NCBI GenBank assembly: GCA_035540635.1
Contig: DATLGH010000058.1
Location: 1 to 49,999, forward strand
DNA from: Egibacteraceae bacterium
GTDB lineage: Bacteria > Actinomycetota > Nitriliruptoria > Euzebyales > Egibacteraceae
Length of the DNA: 49,999 nt
Direction of reading: 5' to 3'
Shown: positions 14,502 through 23,573 of the stretch, in pieces
Numbering within the stretch: the stretch's first letter is position 1
Layout of the letters: every line of letters starts with the position of its first letter
Program-made: the position numbers and the translations under genes
The notes under the pieces: model-generated
Told to the model about the DNA's origin: nothing
What the model saw: the letters and a program-made list of their open reading frames with translations, nothing else
The model's database searches: none

Positions 14502-17500
14502 TCACGCATCGTAGAAGTAGCGCTCGTGTACCTTGCGCACCCGGCGCATGGCCCGCCCGAGCTCCTCGACGAACGCCTGCGCGCCAGGTGCCGGATGGCC
14601 GAGCATGCGCGCGATGCGCTCCTGGTCGCGTGGGCCGGGGGGCAGCTCGTCGGTGCGGCGCAGACCCCCGAGATAGAGCATGTTGCGGATTCTCGCGAGC
14701 AGGCTGTAGCCCTCGCGCAGCCAGCGGGCGTCCCCTCCGTCGATCACCCCTTCACGGGCGAGCGCCTCCACCGCTGCGAGCGTCCCGGGCGTGCGCAGGC
14801 TCGGGCGGTGGCCGCCCAGCTGCAGCTGGAGCAGCTGGACCGTCCACTCGGCATCGGACAGGCCGCCCGGGCCGAGCTTGAGGTCGACGCGGTCACCGAC
14901 GTTGATCCCCCCGGGGCGGTCGGCGGGCGGGTGGGGCCGCACAACCGGCCGGGCGGGCGGTGGGCGACCGGGCCGGAACGCGCGGCGCTGCGCTGGTGCC
15001 CGCACCGGGTCCCCCTGAGCGGCACCGCGCTCGCGCTCGACGCGAGCCTTCATGCGCCGGACGGCCTGGACCCGCTCGGGCGGCGGCCGCTTGGGGTAGA
15101 CGAGGTCGGTAACCGCATCGACGAAGGCGGCGCCGAGCTGCCGGTCACCCGCGACCGGTCGCGCCTGGGTGAGCGCTTGCAGCTCCCAGTGCTCCCCCCA
15201 CCGCTCGTAGTAGGAGCGGTAGGAGTCGAGGGTGCGCGCGAGCGGGCCGTCCTTGCCCTCGGGGCGCAGGTTCAGGTCGACCCGGAACGCCTGGCCTTCC
15301 GGGGTGATGTCGCCGAGGGCGGGCAGCAGGCGACCGACGGCCTTCAGTGCCTCCTCCCGGTGTTCCGCCGGCTCGAACACGAGGAGGACGTCGAGGTCGC
15401 TTGCGTAGCCGAGCTCCCGGCCGCCGAGCTTGCCGAGCGCCACGACTGCCATCCGCACCTCGGAGGGCACGACGAGGGACACCGCCCGCTCCAGGCAGGC
15501 CTCGGCCAGCGCGCTGAGCTCGGCCGCCACGTCGACCACGTCCGCCTGGCCGGTGAGGTCGCGCACCGCGATGCGCGCCACCTCCCGGCGCTTCAGCCGC
15601 CGCAGGGCGTCGGAGGAGGCTGCCTCGTCCTGTCCCCGTCGCCGAAGGCCTTCCGCGAGGCGCAGGTAGTCCGACGACTCGAGACGCCGGCCGAGCCCGG
15701 ACAGGTCGGCGAGGTAACCGATGACCTCGGGCTGGCGTTCCAGCCACTGGCCGACGAGCTGGCTCCGGCCGAGCACCTGGGCGAGCATCTCCCCCACCGG
15801 CGGGGTGTCGCGGAGGGACCGCAGGAACACCGGGGACCCCCCGAGCCGGTCGGCGAGAGAATGGAAGGCCGCGAGCCCACCGTCGGGGTCGGGCGCTGCT
15901 GCGAGCGTGGGCAGCAGCGCGGGCAGGAGCATCCGGAACAGCTGCGCGCCCCGGCTCACGCCGCTCGCGAGCGCGCGAAGGTGCTCGAGCGCGGCGCCGG
16001 CGTCGGCGAAGCCGAGGGCCGCGAGCCGGTCCCGCGCGGCCTCGTCGTCGAGGCCGCCGCCGTCCGGCCCCCCAACGACCTGGTCGGCGCGGGACAGCTC
16101 CGCGAAGCGCTCGAGCAGGGGCCGGTAGAAGAGCTTCTCGTGGAGGCGGCGCACGTAGCCCTGGACCCGGGCGAGCTCCTTGTCGAACTGCTGGAGCGCG
16201 CTCTTGCCCGTGAGGTCGTGGAAGCCGAGGTTGCGCGCGAGGCAGCCGCGTTCCTCGTCGTCTGCGGGGACCGTATGCGTGCGGCGGAGCCGGTAGAGCT
16301 GGAGCCGGTGCTCGACGGTTCGCAGGAACTGGTAGGCGTCGCTGGCGAGGTTCGCGTCGCCCTCGTCGACGTAGCCTCCGGCAGCCAGGGCCTGGAGGGC
16401 TTCGAGCGTGTTGCCGCTGCGCAACGTCTCGTCGTAGCGGCCGTGCACGAGCTGCAGCAGCTGGACGGCGAACTCGATGTCGCGGATGCCGCCGGGTGCG
16501 AGCTTCACCTGCCGGTTCCCCGCGCGCTGGACCTCCCGGGAGGACTCGACGACCCCTTTCATCCGCTGGATCTCCGCCACCGCCTCCGCCTCGAGGCGGT
16601 CGGGCCACACGAACGGCCGGGTCGCTTCGACGAAGTCGCGGCCGAGTCGGGCGTCCCCAGCGACGTGGCGCGCCTTCAGCAGCGCCTGGAACTCCCACGC
16701 CTTCGCCCACCGCTCGTAGTAGGCGAGGTAGGCCTCGAGGCTGCGCAGGAGCGGTCCGTCCTTGCCCTCGGGGCGCAGGTTCGCGTCCACCTCGTACGCG
16801 CGGCCCTCCGGGGTCGTCTCGCCGAGCAACCGCAGGAACGCCGCCGCGACGCGGCGCGCGGCCTCGAGGTCGCCGTCGCCCACGAACATGACGTCGACGT
16901 CGGAGACGTAGTTGAGCTCGCGGCCGCCGAGCTTGCCCATCCCGATCACCGCGACCCGGGCGTCGGGGCGCTCGGTGTCGACGAGGTGGTCGAGAGCGGC
17001 GGCGAGGATGCCCTCCGCGAGGTCGGCGAGCTCGGCCGCCGTGGTCGGGGTGTCGGCGAGGCCGAGCAGGTCCCGGGCGGCGACGCGCAGCAGGCCGCGA
17101 CGCTGGAAGGCCGCGAGCCTCCGTGCGGCGTCCTCGGGTGTCGCCCGGAGCTCCGCGGCCGCGCGGCGCTGCACGGTCGCGGCGTGCCACGGCTCGAGTT
17201 CGCCGGTGAGCACGGACAGCGCTGCCGGGCTGTCGGCGAGGAGCTCGCCGAGCGCCCGGCTGGCGCCGGCGACGGTCGCCGCGCGGGTCACGAGGGGCTG
17301 CCCCGCGCGCTCCCCGGCCACGAGGCTGGCCCAGCCGTCGGGGTGCGCCTCGGCGAGGCGGGCGAGCAGCGGGAGCGCGTGGTTGACGTTGAGCGTGCGG
17401 GCCAGGGCCTCGACGAGCGGCTCGGCGTCGGGTGCCGGCCCCTCGTCCCCCCACAGGCCGAGCGCGTGGAGCTGGGGCACCGCGGTGTCCGCGGCGATCC

Positions 17501-17576
17501 CGAGGCGGGCGAGCATGCCCTGCCCGCCGGCGGACCAGCGGTCGCGTACCACCATGGGGACGTCCGGCTCGTCCAT
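14502..17576 (-). CDS. glnE: bifunctional glutamine synthetase adenylyltransferase/adenylyl-removing enzyme
   Basis: The product has 1024 residues. GlnE adds AMP to, or removes it from, a tyrosine of glutamine synthetase according to nitrogen status. Two nucleotidyltransferase halves are present: the N-terminal deadenylylase with VIGMGKLGGRELNYVSDVDV and the C-terminal adenylylase with VALGKLGGRELGYASDLDV. Each is followed by an R-P-E-G-K-D-G-P block (ANLRPEGKDGPLL, LNLRPEGKDGPLA) and a helical domain (FAVQLLQLVHG, WTVQLLQLQLG). A Pro/Arg-rich insert of about 40 residues interrupts the C-terminal half before LKLGPGGLSD. It starts 4 bp after glnA and surely forms an operon with it. Confidence 0.95.
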   Translation of the reverse strand: MDEPDVPMVVRDRWSAGGQGMLARLGIAADTAVPQLHALGLWGDEGPAPDAEPLVEALARTLNVNHALPLLARLAEAHPDGWASLVAGERAGQPLVTRAATVAGASRALGELLADSPAALSVLTGELEPWHAATVQRRAAAELRATPEDAARRLAAFQRRGLLRVAARDLLGLADTPTTAAELADLAEGILAAALDHLVDTERPDARVAVIGMGKLGGRELNYVSDVDVMFVGDGDLEAARRVAAAFLRLLGETTPEGRAYEVDANLRPEGKDGPLLRSLEAYLAYYERWAKAWEFQALLKARHVAGDARLGRDFVEATRPFVWPDRLEAEAVAEIQRMKGVVESSREVQRAGNRQVKLAPGGIRDIEFAVQLLQLVHGRYDETLRSGNTLEALQALAAGGYVDEGDANLASDAYQFLRTVEHRLQLYRLRRTHTVPADDEERGCLARNLGFHDLTGKSALQQFDKELARVQGYVRRLHEKLFYRPLLERFAELSRADQVVGGPDGGGLDDEAARDRLAALGFADAGAALEHLRALASGVSRGAQLFRMLLPALLPTLAAAPDPDGGLAAFHSLADRLGGSPVFLRSLRDTPPVGEMLAQVLGRSQLVGQWLERQPEVIGYLADLSGLGRRLESSDYLRLAEGLRRRGQDEAASSDALRRLKRREVARIAVRDLTGQADVVDVAAELSALAEACLERAVSLVVPSEVRMAVVALGKLGGRELGYASDLDVLLVFEPAEHREEALKAVGRLLPALGDITPEGQAFRVDLNLRPEGKDGPLARTLDSYRSYYERWGEHWELQALTQARPVAGDRQLGAAFVDAVTDLVYPKRPPPERVQAVRRMKARVERERGAAQGDPVRAPAQRRAFRPGRPPPARPVVRPHPPADRPGGINVGDRVDLKLGPGGLSDAEWTVQLLQLQLGGHRPSLRTPGTLAAVEALAREGVIDGGDARWLREGYSLLARIRNMLYLGGLRRTDELPPGPRDQERIARMLGHPAPGAQAFVEELGRAMRRVRKVHERYFYDA

Positions 17577-17580
17577 GGTC

Positions 17581-18909
17581 TTACAGGGTCGGCAGGTACT
17601 TGCTCACCTCGTAGGGCGTGACCTGCGAGCGGTAGTCGTCCCACTCCACCCGCTTGTTGCGCAGGAAGAAGTCGAAGACGTGCTCGCCGAGCGCCTCGGC
17701 GACAAGCTCGGACTCCTCCATCGCGCGCAGCGCCCCGTCGAGGTTGTGCGGCAGGCTGCCGATGCCGGCGGCGCGACGTTCGGCGTCGGTGAGCTCGTAG
17801 ATGTTGTCCTCGGCTTCCGGCGGCAGCTCGTAGCGCTTCTCGATGCCCCGCAGACCCGCGGCGAGGATGACCGAGAAGGCGAGGTAGGGGTTGCACGCCG
17901 GGTCGGGGACGCGGTACTCGATCCGTGCCGACGAGCCCTTCTTCGGCTTGTACATCGGGATGCGCACGAGCGAGGAGCGGTTGTGGCGTCCCCAGGAGAC
18001 GTACACGGGCGCCTCGAAACCGGGGACGAGGCGCTTGTAGGAGTTCACCCACTGGCAGCAGACCGCGGTGATCTCGCGGGCGTGGGTGAGCAGCCCGGCG
18101 ATGAACTGCTTTGCGACCGGCGACAGGTGGTAGGGGTCGGTCTCGTCGTAGAAGGCGTTCGTGTCGCCGTCGAACAGCGACACGTGCGTGTGCATGGCGC
18201 TGCCCCAGTGCTCGGCGAGGGGCTTGGGCATGAACGTCGCGTATATCCCACGACGCATGGCAACCTCCTTCACCACCAGGCGGTAAGTCATGAGGTTGTC
18301 GGCCATGGTCAGCGCGTCGGCGTAGCGCAGGTCGATCTCGTGCTGGCTCGGTGCGACCTCGTGGTGGGAGTACTCGACGGATATGCCCATGGCCTCCAGA
18401 GTCTGGATGGCCTCACGGCGGAAGTCGGACTGCACGTCCATAGGGGTGAGGTCGAAGTAGCCGCCGTTGTCGAGCGGCGTCGGGTCGTTCGGGCCCTTGA
18501 AGAGGAAGAACTCCATCTCCGGGTGGACGTAGAAGCTGAACCCCATGTCCGCCGCCCGCGCGAGGTTGCGCCGCAGAACCTGACGGGGGTCGGCGGTGAA
18601 CGGCTCGCCCTCGGGGGTCCGGATGTCGCAGAACATGCGCGCCACCCCGGTGTCCTCGTCGGTGCGCCACGGCAGGACCTGGAAGGTCCCCGCGTCGGGC
18701 ACGGCGAGCATGTCGGACTCCTGCACACGGGCGAAGCCGTCGACGGCGGAACCGTCGAAGCCGATCCCCTCGGCGAACGCGCCCTCGAGCTCGGACGAGG
18801 TGATCGCCACGGACTTCAGCATGCCGAGCACGTCGGTGAACCACAGTCGCACGAAGCGGATGTCGCGCTCCTCGACCGTGCGCAGCACGTACTCCTGCTG
18901 TTTGTCCAC
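17581..18909 (-). CDS. glnA: type I glutamine synthetase
   Basis: The product has 442 residues from the GTG at 18909 with GGGGAG upstream; a longer frame to 19104 reads into unrelated sequence. It makes glutamine from glutamate, ammonia and ATP. Seen motifs: IGFDGSAVDGF (N-terminal latch region), FYVHPEMEFFLF (metal-binding Glu), HEVAPSQHEIDLRY, HTHVSLFDGD, and RIEYRVPDPACNPYLAFSV. The region EDNIYELTDAERRA holds a Tyr where GlnE modifies the E. coli enzyme. The length and the ending EHVFDFFLRNKRVEWDDYRSQ are closest to actinobacterial GlnA2-type enzymes, which sit beside glnE in Mycobacterium. It follows amt and precedes glnE on one strand. Confidence 0.95.
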   Translation of the reverse strand: MDKQQEYVLRTVEERDIRFVRLWFTDVLGMLKSVAITSSELEGAFAEGIGFDGSAVDGFARVQESDMLAVPDAGTFQVLPWRTDEDTGVARMFCDIRTPEGEPFTADPRQVLRRNLARAADMGFSFYVHPEMEFFLFKGPNDPTPLDNGGYFDLTPMDVQSDFRREAIQTLEAMGISVEYSHHEVAPSQHEIDLRYADALTMADNLMTYRLVVKEVAMRRGIYATFMPKPLAEHWGSAMHTHVSLFDGDTNAFYDETDPYHLSPVAKQFIAGLLTHAREITAVCCQWVNSYKRLVPGFEAPVYVSWGRHNRSSLVRIPMYKPKKGSSARIEYRVPDPACNPYLAFSVILAAGLRGIEKRYELPPEAEDNIYELTDAERRAAGIGSLPHNLDGALRAMEESELVAEALGEHVFDFFLRNKRVEWDDYRSQVTPYEVSKYLPTL

Positions 18910-19048
18910 GGGCGCTCCCCTCACGGCGGTGCTGGTCGGGGCATCGTAGCGTCCGTACACGTGGAGAAGCGCAGCCCCGGCCGCTCGGGCGGTGACCGGT
19001 GCTGCGCTGCTCTGCGGGATCCGCGAGCCCCCTGCGGGCCCGCGGGTA

Positions 19049-20383
19049 TCAGCCGTGCATGGCCGGTGGCTTGGCTTCCCGGGGCGGCAGGCCACGCGCG
19101 ACACCAGTCGTCGGCTCGGTCACCGGGCCGGCCGGGTAGGCCGACGTGCCGAGCGCCGCCTCGGGGTAGGCGTACATGCCGTGCTCGTGGATGTCGAGGC
19201 CCTCGACCTCCTCGTCCTCGGACACGCGCAGCCCGATCACCGCCTTGATGACGGAGAGCAGCAGCGCCATGGCGACGGCGACCCAGAGGGCCACGGCGAG
19301 CACGCCGATGACCTGCGCCAGGAGCAGGGACACGCCGCCGCCGTAGAACAGGCCTTCCTCGGTGTGCGCGAGGCCGACCCACAGGGTGCCGACAATGCCG
19401 CAGACGCCGTGGACGCTGACCGCGCCGACCGGGTCGTCGACACGGATGGCGTCGAAGAAGGCGACGGCGAGCGCGACGACCACACCGGCGACGAGGCCGA
19501 CCGCGAGGGCGCCGAAGTTGCTCACGACGTCCGCGCCGGCCGTAATGCCGACGAGGCCGGCGAGGATGCCGTTGCCGGTCATGGCGACGTCGAACTTGCC
19601 GTAGCGCACCCGCGTGAAGTAGGCCGCGGCGACCCCCCCGGCGCCACCGGCCAGCGCCGTGGTGACGAGTACCTTCGCGATCGTCTCCCCGTCCAGCGCG
19701 AGCACCGACCCGCCGTTGAAGCCGAACCAGCCGAAGAAGAGCAGGAGCACACCGAGCATGCCGAGCGGCATGGAGTGGCCGGGGATCGCCCGCGCCTTGC
19801 CGTCGGGGCCGAACTTGCCGATGCGCGCTCCGAGGAAGACGGTGGCCACCAGGCCGGCGATGCCACCGGTCATGTGCACGATGGTGGAGCCGGCGAAGTC
19901 GGTGAAGCCGAGCGCGTCGAGCCAGCCGCCGCCCCACGTCCAGGCGCCGACGATCGGGTAGATCAGCGCGGTCATGCCGGCGGCGATGGCGACATAGGCC
20001 CCGAACTTCATCCGCTCGGCGACCGCCCCGGAGACGATCGTCGCGGCGGTGGCCGCGAACATCGCCTGGAACGCGAAGTCCATCTCGAGCGTCGCGTCGG
20101 GCGCGTAGCTGCCGCCGATCAGTGCGAAGCTGTCCGACCCGAACAGCCCGGCGACGTTCGTGCCGTACATGAGCCCCCAGCCGATGAGGAAGTACACGAC
20201 CATGCCGACGGCGATCGTCATGAGGTTCTTCATGACGATGTTCGCCGCGTTCTTCGACCGGACGAGTCCAGCCTCCAGGCACATGAAGCCCGCGTGCATG
20301 ATGAACACCAGCACGGTGGCGACCATCAGGTAGATCACCATCATGCTGAGCTCGAGGCCCTCGACAGCCTCCATCGCGTCCAT
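19049..20383 (-). CDS. amt: ammonium transporter (Amt/MEP/Rh family)
   Basis: The product has 444 residues and about 11 membrane spans. It conducts ammonium/ammonia across the membrane when external ammonia is scarce. The Amt signature DFAGSTIVHMTGGIAGLV carries the conserved Asp and first pore His; the second pore His is in GAVSVHGVCGIVG. Other hallmarks are GWFGFNGGS and the start MVATVLVFIMHAGFMCLEAG. The cytosolic tail (GLDIHEHGMYAYPE) has the usual HExG end that meets GlnK. No glnK/glnB gene is adjacent, which is unusual. It sits 139 bp upstream of glnA on the same strand. Confidence 0.95.
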   Translation of the reverse strand: MDAMEAVEGLELSMMVIYLMVATVLVFIMHAGFMCLEAGLVRSKNAANIVMKNLMTIAVGMVVYFLIGWGLMYGTNVAGLFGSDSFALIGGSYAPDATLEMDFAFQAMFAATAATIVSGAVAERMKFGAYVAIAAGMTALIYPIVGAWTWGGGWLDALGFTDFAGSTIVHMTGGIAGLVATVFLGARIGKFGPDGKARAIPGHSMPLGMLGVLLLFFGWFGFNGGSVLALDGETIAKVLVTTALAGGAGGVAAAYFTRVRYGKFDVAMTGNGILAGLVGITAGADVVSNFGALAVGLVAGVVVALAVAFFDAIRVDDPVGAVSVHGVCGIVGTLWVGLAHTEEGLFYGGGVSLLLAQVIGVLAVALWVAVAMALLLSVIKAVIGLRVSEDEEVEGLDIHEHGMYAYPEAALGTSAYPAGPVTEPTTGVARGLPPREAKPPAMHG

Positions 20384-20508
20384 TCGACCCCTCCGTCTCG
20401 GTATGTGGCCGGTCGGCGTGATAGCCGGACCGCTACGGTGGGCACGGTAGGAGGACGGGCTTACCGCCCCGTTGCTCTCGTGTTTCCGCGGTGTAAAAGG
20501 ACGCCCGC

Positions 20509-22170
20509 ATGAGGCTCGCGCTCGCGCAGCTCAACCCCGTCGTCGGTGACGTCGGAGGCAACGCCGAGGCCATCCGCGCCGCCTACGACAACGCGGTGGC
20601 CGGCGGAGCCGACGTCGTGGTGACCGGCGAGCTGTCCCTCACCGGCTACCCGCCCGAGGACCTCGTCCTCAAGTCCGCGTTCGTCGCCGCGGTGCGCGAC
20701 AGCCTCGACGCGCTCGCCGGCGGGGTCGGGCGCGTGCCGCTGCTCGTGGGCTTCACCGAGCGACTCGACGATGCCGCGACCCGCTGGGCCCGCCCGGTCA
20801 TGAGCGAGGCGCCGTCGGTGCAGCGCCTCGCCAACGCCGCCGCGGTCCTCCGCGAGGGCGGCGTCGCGCGGGTGTACCGCAAGCACCGCATACCCAACTA
20901 CGGCGTGTTCGACGAGGCCCGCTACTTCCGTGCCGGCCACGAGCTCGTCGGCTTCGCCGCCGGCGACGGACGGGTCGCGGTGACGATCTGCGAGGACCTG
21001 TGGGGCGAGGGCGGTCCGGTCGCGGACTCCGCCAGGGCCGGTGCCGACGTCGTCGTGTCGATGAACGCGAGCCCCTACCAACGCCACAAGCGGGCCGAAC
21101 GCGAGCGCTGGGCGGCCCATCACGCCCGGGAGGGCGGCGTGTGGGTCGCCTACGTCAACCAGGTCGGGGGCCAGGACGAGGTCGTGTTCGACGGTGACTC
21201 GTTCGTCATGCGCCCCGACGGGGCCGTCGTGGCGCGTGCGGCGCGCTTCGCGCCCGACCTGCTCGTCGTCGACGTCGCGGTCGGCGACGAGGCGCCGGTG
21301 CCCCCTCCCCTCGTCGAGGAGCCCGCCGACCCCACCGCGGACGTCTACGACGCGCTCGTGCTGGCAACGCGCGACTACGTCCGCAAGAACGGCTTCGACC
21401 GCGTGTTCGTCGGCCTGTCGGGCGGGGTGGACTCCTCGCTCACGGCCGCGGTCGGCGCCGACGCGCTCGGGGCGGACGCGCTGACCGGCGTGGCGATGCC
21501 CTCGCCCTACAGCTCCGAGCACTCGCTCGCCGACGCCAGGGCGCTGGCCGCCAACCTCGGCTGCCGCTACCTCGAGCTGCCGATCGACAAGGTGATGGCG
21601 TCGTTCGATGACGCGCTCTCCGAGCCCTTCTCCGGCACCCAGCCGGGCCTGGCCGAGGAGAACATCCAGGCGCGCATCCGCGGGACCCTGCTCATGGCGC
21701 TGTCGAACAAGTTCGGCGGGCTCGTGCTCGCGACCGGCAACAAGAGCGAGCTCGCGGTCGGCTACGCAACCTTGTACGGCGACATGGCCGGGGGCTTCGC
21801 GCCGCTGAAGGACGTCTGGAAGACGACCGTGTACGCACTCTGCCACCACCGCAACCGCACGGGCGCGGTCATCCCCCCGGCGGTACTCACCAAGGAGCCC
21901 TCCGCCGAACTGCGCCACGACCAGCGCGACACCGACTCGCTGCCCTCGTACGACGTCCTCGACCCCATCCTGCAGGGCTACGTCGAGGAGGACGCGAGCG
22001 TCGCCGAGCTTGCCGCCCGCGGCTTCGACGAGGCCGTCGTGCGGGAGGTGACCGACCGGGTCGACCGGGCCGAGTACAAGCGCCGGCAGGCGGCCCCGGG
22101 CGCGAAGATCACCGCTCGGGCCTTCGGCAAGGACCGCCGCCTGCCGATCACGCAGGGATGGCGGGGCTGA
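20509..22170 (+). CDS. nadE: glutamine-dependent NAD+ synthetase
   Basis: The product has 553 residues with a Shine-Dalgarno (AAAAGGA) before ATG 20509. It makes NAD+ from nicotinic acid adenine dinucleotide, ATP and glutamine. The N-terminal nitrilase-type glutaminase has its Glu in TGELSLTGYPPED, Lys in YRKHRIPNYGVFDE and Cys in VTICEDLWGEGG. The C-terminal synthetase has the PP-loop GLSGGVDSSLTAAVGAD and LATGNKSELAVGYATLYGD. It starts divergently from amt with a 125-bp gap. The far 3' end overlaps dtd by 23 bp in convergent arrangement. With nadB at 34 kb the window covers two steps of NAD synthesis. Confidence 0.95.
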   Translation: MRLALAQLNPVVGDVGGNAEAIRAAYDNAVAGGADVVVTGELSLTGYPPEDLVLKSAFVAAVRDSLDALAGGVGRVPLLVGFTERLDDAATRWARPVMSEAPSVQRLANAAAVLREGGVARVYRKHRIPNYGVFDEARYFRAGHELVGFAAGDGRVAVTICEDLWGEGGPVADSARAGADVVVSMNASPYQRHKRAERERWAAHHAREGGVWVAYVNQVGGQDEVVFDGDSFVMRPDGAVVARAARFAPDLLVVDVAVGDEAPVPPPLVEEPADPTADVYDALVLATRDYVRKNGFDRVFVGLSGGVDSSLTAAVGADALGADALTGVAMPSPYSSEHSLADARALAANLGCRYLELPIDKVMASFDDALSEPFSGTQPGLAEENIQARIRGTLLMALSNKFGGLVLATGNKSELAVGYATLYGDMAGGFAPLKDVWKTTVYALCHHRNRTGAVIPPAVLTKEPSAELRHDQRDTDSLPSYDVLDPILQGYVEEDASVAELAARGFDEAVVREVTDRVDRAEYKRRQAAPGAKITARAFGKDRRLPITQGWRG

Positions 22171-22609
22171 CCCGGCCGCCCTCGCGTTCGAGCAGGAGGG
22201 TGACCGGGCCGTCGGCGACGAAGTCGATGACCATGTGCGCCCCGAACACGCCGCGCGCCACCGGCGCGCGCAGCGCTTCGCAGTAGGCGGTGTAGCAGCG
22301 CTCGCCGTGGGCGGGTTCGGCGGCGCCGACGAACGACGGGCGCCGGCCCTTCCGCACGTCGCCGTAGAGGGTGAACTGGCTGATCGCGAGCACCCCGCCC
22401 CCGACGTCGAGCCGGCAGCGGTTCATGTGCCCGGCGTCGTCGGCGAAGATGCGCAGCCCGTCGGTCTTCGCCGCGAGCCATGCGGCGTCCCCGGGCGTTG
22501 AGCGCGCGCCGACGCCGACGAGCGCGACGAGGCCGTGCCCGATCGCCCCCACCGTCTCACCCGCGACCGCGACCGACGCGCGACGCACCCGTTGCAGGAC
22601 CACTCGCAT
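22148..22609 (-). CDS. dtd: D-aminoacyl-tRNA deacylase
   Basis: The product has 153 residues, the family's normal size, from ATG 22609. DTD removes D-amino acids (and glycine mischarged on tRNA-Ala) from tRNA. The start MRVVLQRVRRASVAV, the catalytic S-Q-F-T motif (LAISQFTLYGDVRKGRRPSF) and the Gly-cis-Pro motif in VADGPVTLLLERE are all present. The frame is open far upstream (to 23503), but that part lies opposite panB. It overlaps the end of nadE and is divergent from panB. Confidence 0.95.
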   Translation of the reverse strand: MRVVLQRVRRASVAVAGETVGAIGHGLVALVGVGARSTPGDAAWLAAKTDGLRIFADDAGHMNRCRLDVGGGVLAISQFTLYGDVRKGRRPSFVGAAEPAHGERCYTAYCEALRAPVARGVFGAHMVIDFVADGPVTLLLEREGGRVSPAIPA

Positions 22610-22625
22610 GGCGCGGTAGACTGCC

Positions 22626-22706
22626 ATGGAGCCGCTGGACCCGTACAGCGTCGCCGTGGACAGCGAGGCGGGCCGGCAGGCGTCGAAAGGCCGTGGTCTG
22701 CCATGA
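22626..22706 (+). CDS. possible 26-residue leader peptide coupled to panB
   Basis: An ATG at 22626 opens 27 codons that end in a TGA overlapping the panB ATG (ATGA, 22703-22706). TAGACT at 22617-22622 is a good -10 box three bases before this ATG. panB itself has only a weak, distant Shine-Dalgarno, so coupling from this short frame could help it. The peptide (starting MEPLDPYSVAVDSEAG) has no known motif and no obvious attenuator hairpin. It may be chance. Confidence 0.3.
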   Translation: MEPLDPYSVAVDSEAGRQASKGRGLP

Positions 22707-23515
22707 GCGCGCACCTCCAGCGACCGTTGTCCATCCGTGACGTCCAGGCCTACAAGGAGCGCGGCGAGCGCTTCGCCATGCTCACCGCCTACGACCATCC
22801 CACCGCGGAGATCCTGGACGAGGCGGGGGTGCCGATCCTGCTCGTCGGCGACTCCGTCGGTGACAACGTCCTCGGCTACGACTCGACCGTGCCGGTGACG
22901 ATGGCCGACATGCTGCATCACACTCGGGCGGTGCGCCGCGGCGCGCGCCGTGCGGTCGTGGTCGCGGACCTGCCGTTCATGAGCTACCAGGTGTCGGTGG
23001 AGGACGGGGTGCGAAACGCCGGCCGGCTCGTCAAGGAGGGTGGCGCGACGGCGGTGAAGCTCGAGGGCGCGGCCCGGGTCGTCGACCTCGTCGCCCGCCT
23101 CGTCGCCATCGGCATCCCCGTCATGGGTCACCTGGGGCTCACGCCGCAGAGCGTGCTGCAGATGGGCCACCGGGTACAGGGGCGCGACGAGGCGGGGGCG
23201 GAGGCGATCGTCGCCGCCGCGGCGGCGCTCGCCGCGGCGGGAGCCTTCGCCATCGTGCTCGAGGCGGTCCCCGCCGACCTCGCCCGCCGGGTGACGCAAG
23301 CCGTGCCGATCCCGACGATCGGCATCGGCGCCGGCCCTGGAACCGACGCCCAGGTGATGGTGATCCACGACCTGCTCGGCGTCTCCAGCGGCCGGCTGCC
23401 CCGCTTCGTCAAGGCCTACGCCGACCTGCGCAGCACGATCACCGACGCGGTGAAGGCCTACCAGGCCGAGGTGGCCTCCGGCGACTACCCTGCCGCCGAG
23501 CACACCTACACGTAG
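22703..23515 (+). CDS. panB: 3-methyl-2-oxobutanoate hydroxymethyltransferase
   Basis: The product has 270 residues from ATG 22703. It transfers a hydroxymethyl group from methylene-tetrahydrofolate to 2-oxoisovalerate, making ketopantoate for pantothenate and CoA. Hallmarks: FAMLTAYDHPTAEILDEAG, LLVGDSVGDNVLGYDSTVPV (metal-binding Asp), VKLEGAARVVDLV, IPVMGHLGLTPQSV and TIGIGAGPGTDAQVMVIHD. It is complete. No panC or panD lies beside it. The next gene on this strand is a transporter 58 bp downstream. Confidence 0.95.
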   Translation: MSAHLQRPLSIRDVQAYKERGERFAMLTAYDHPTAEILDEAGVPILLVGDSVGDNVLGYDSTVPVTMADMLHHTRAVRRGARRAVVVADLPFMSYQVSVEDGVRNAGRLVKEGGATAVKLEGAARVVDLVARLVAIGIPVMGHLGLTPQSVLQMGHRVQGRDEAGAEAIVAAAAALAAAGAFAIVLEAVPADLARRVTQAVPIPTIGIGAGPGTDAQVMVIHDLLGVSSGRLPRFVKAYADLRSTITDAVKAYQAEVASGDYPAAEHTYT

Positions 23516-23520
23516 CGACC

Positions 23521-23560
23521 GCGGCAGGACGCGGCAGGACGCGGCAGGACGCGGCAGGAA
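23521..23560 (+). repeat. tandem repeat, four copies of a 10-bp unit
   Basis: GCGGCAGGAC is repeated three times exactly and a fourth time with one changed base, ending 13 bp before the antiporter ATG at 23574. The units contain AGGA, so the leader carries several Shine-Dalgarno-like sites. Confidence 0.85.
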
Positions 23561-23573
23561 AGGACGGGGCGGA

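Noticed and set aside
14373-17621. 1082-codon plus-strand open frame opposite glnE
   Set aside because: It mirrors glnE codon by codon; the high GC content removes stops on the other strand. Its product is low-complexity with no domain.
20461-21918. 485-codon minus-strand frame opposite nadE
   Set aside because: nadE is complete and well supported; the antisense frame has no start signal or domain.
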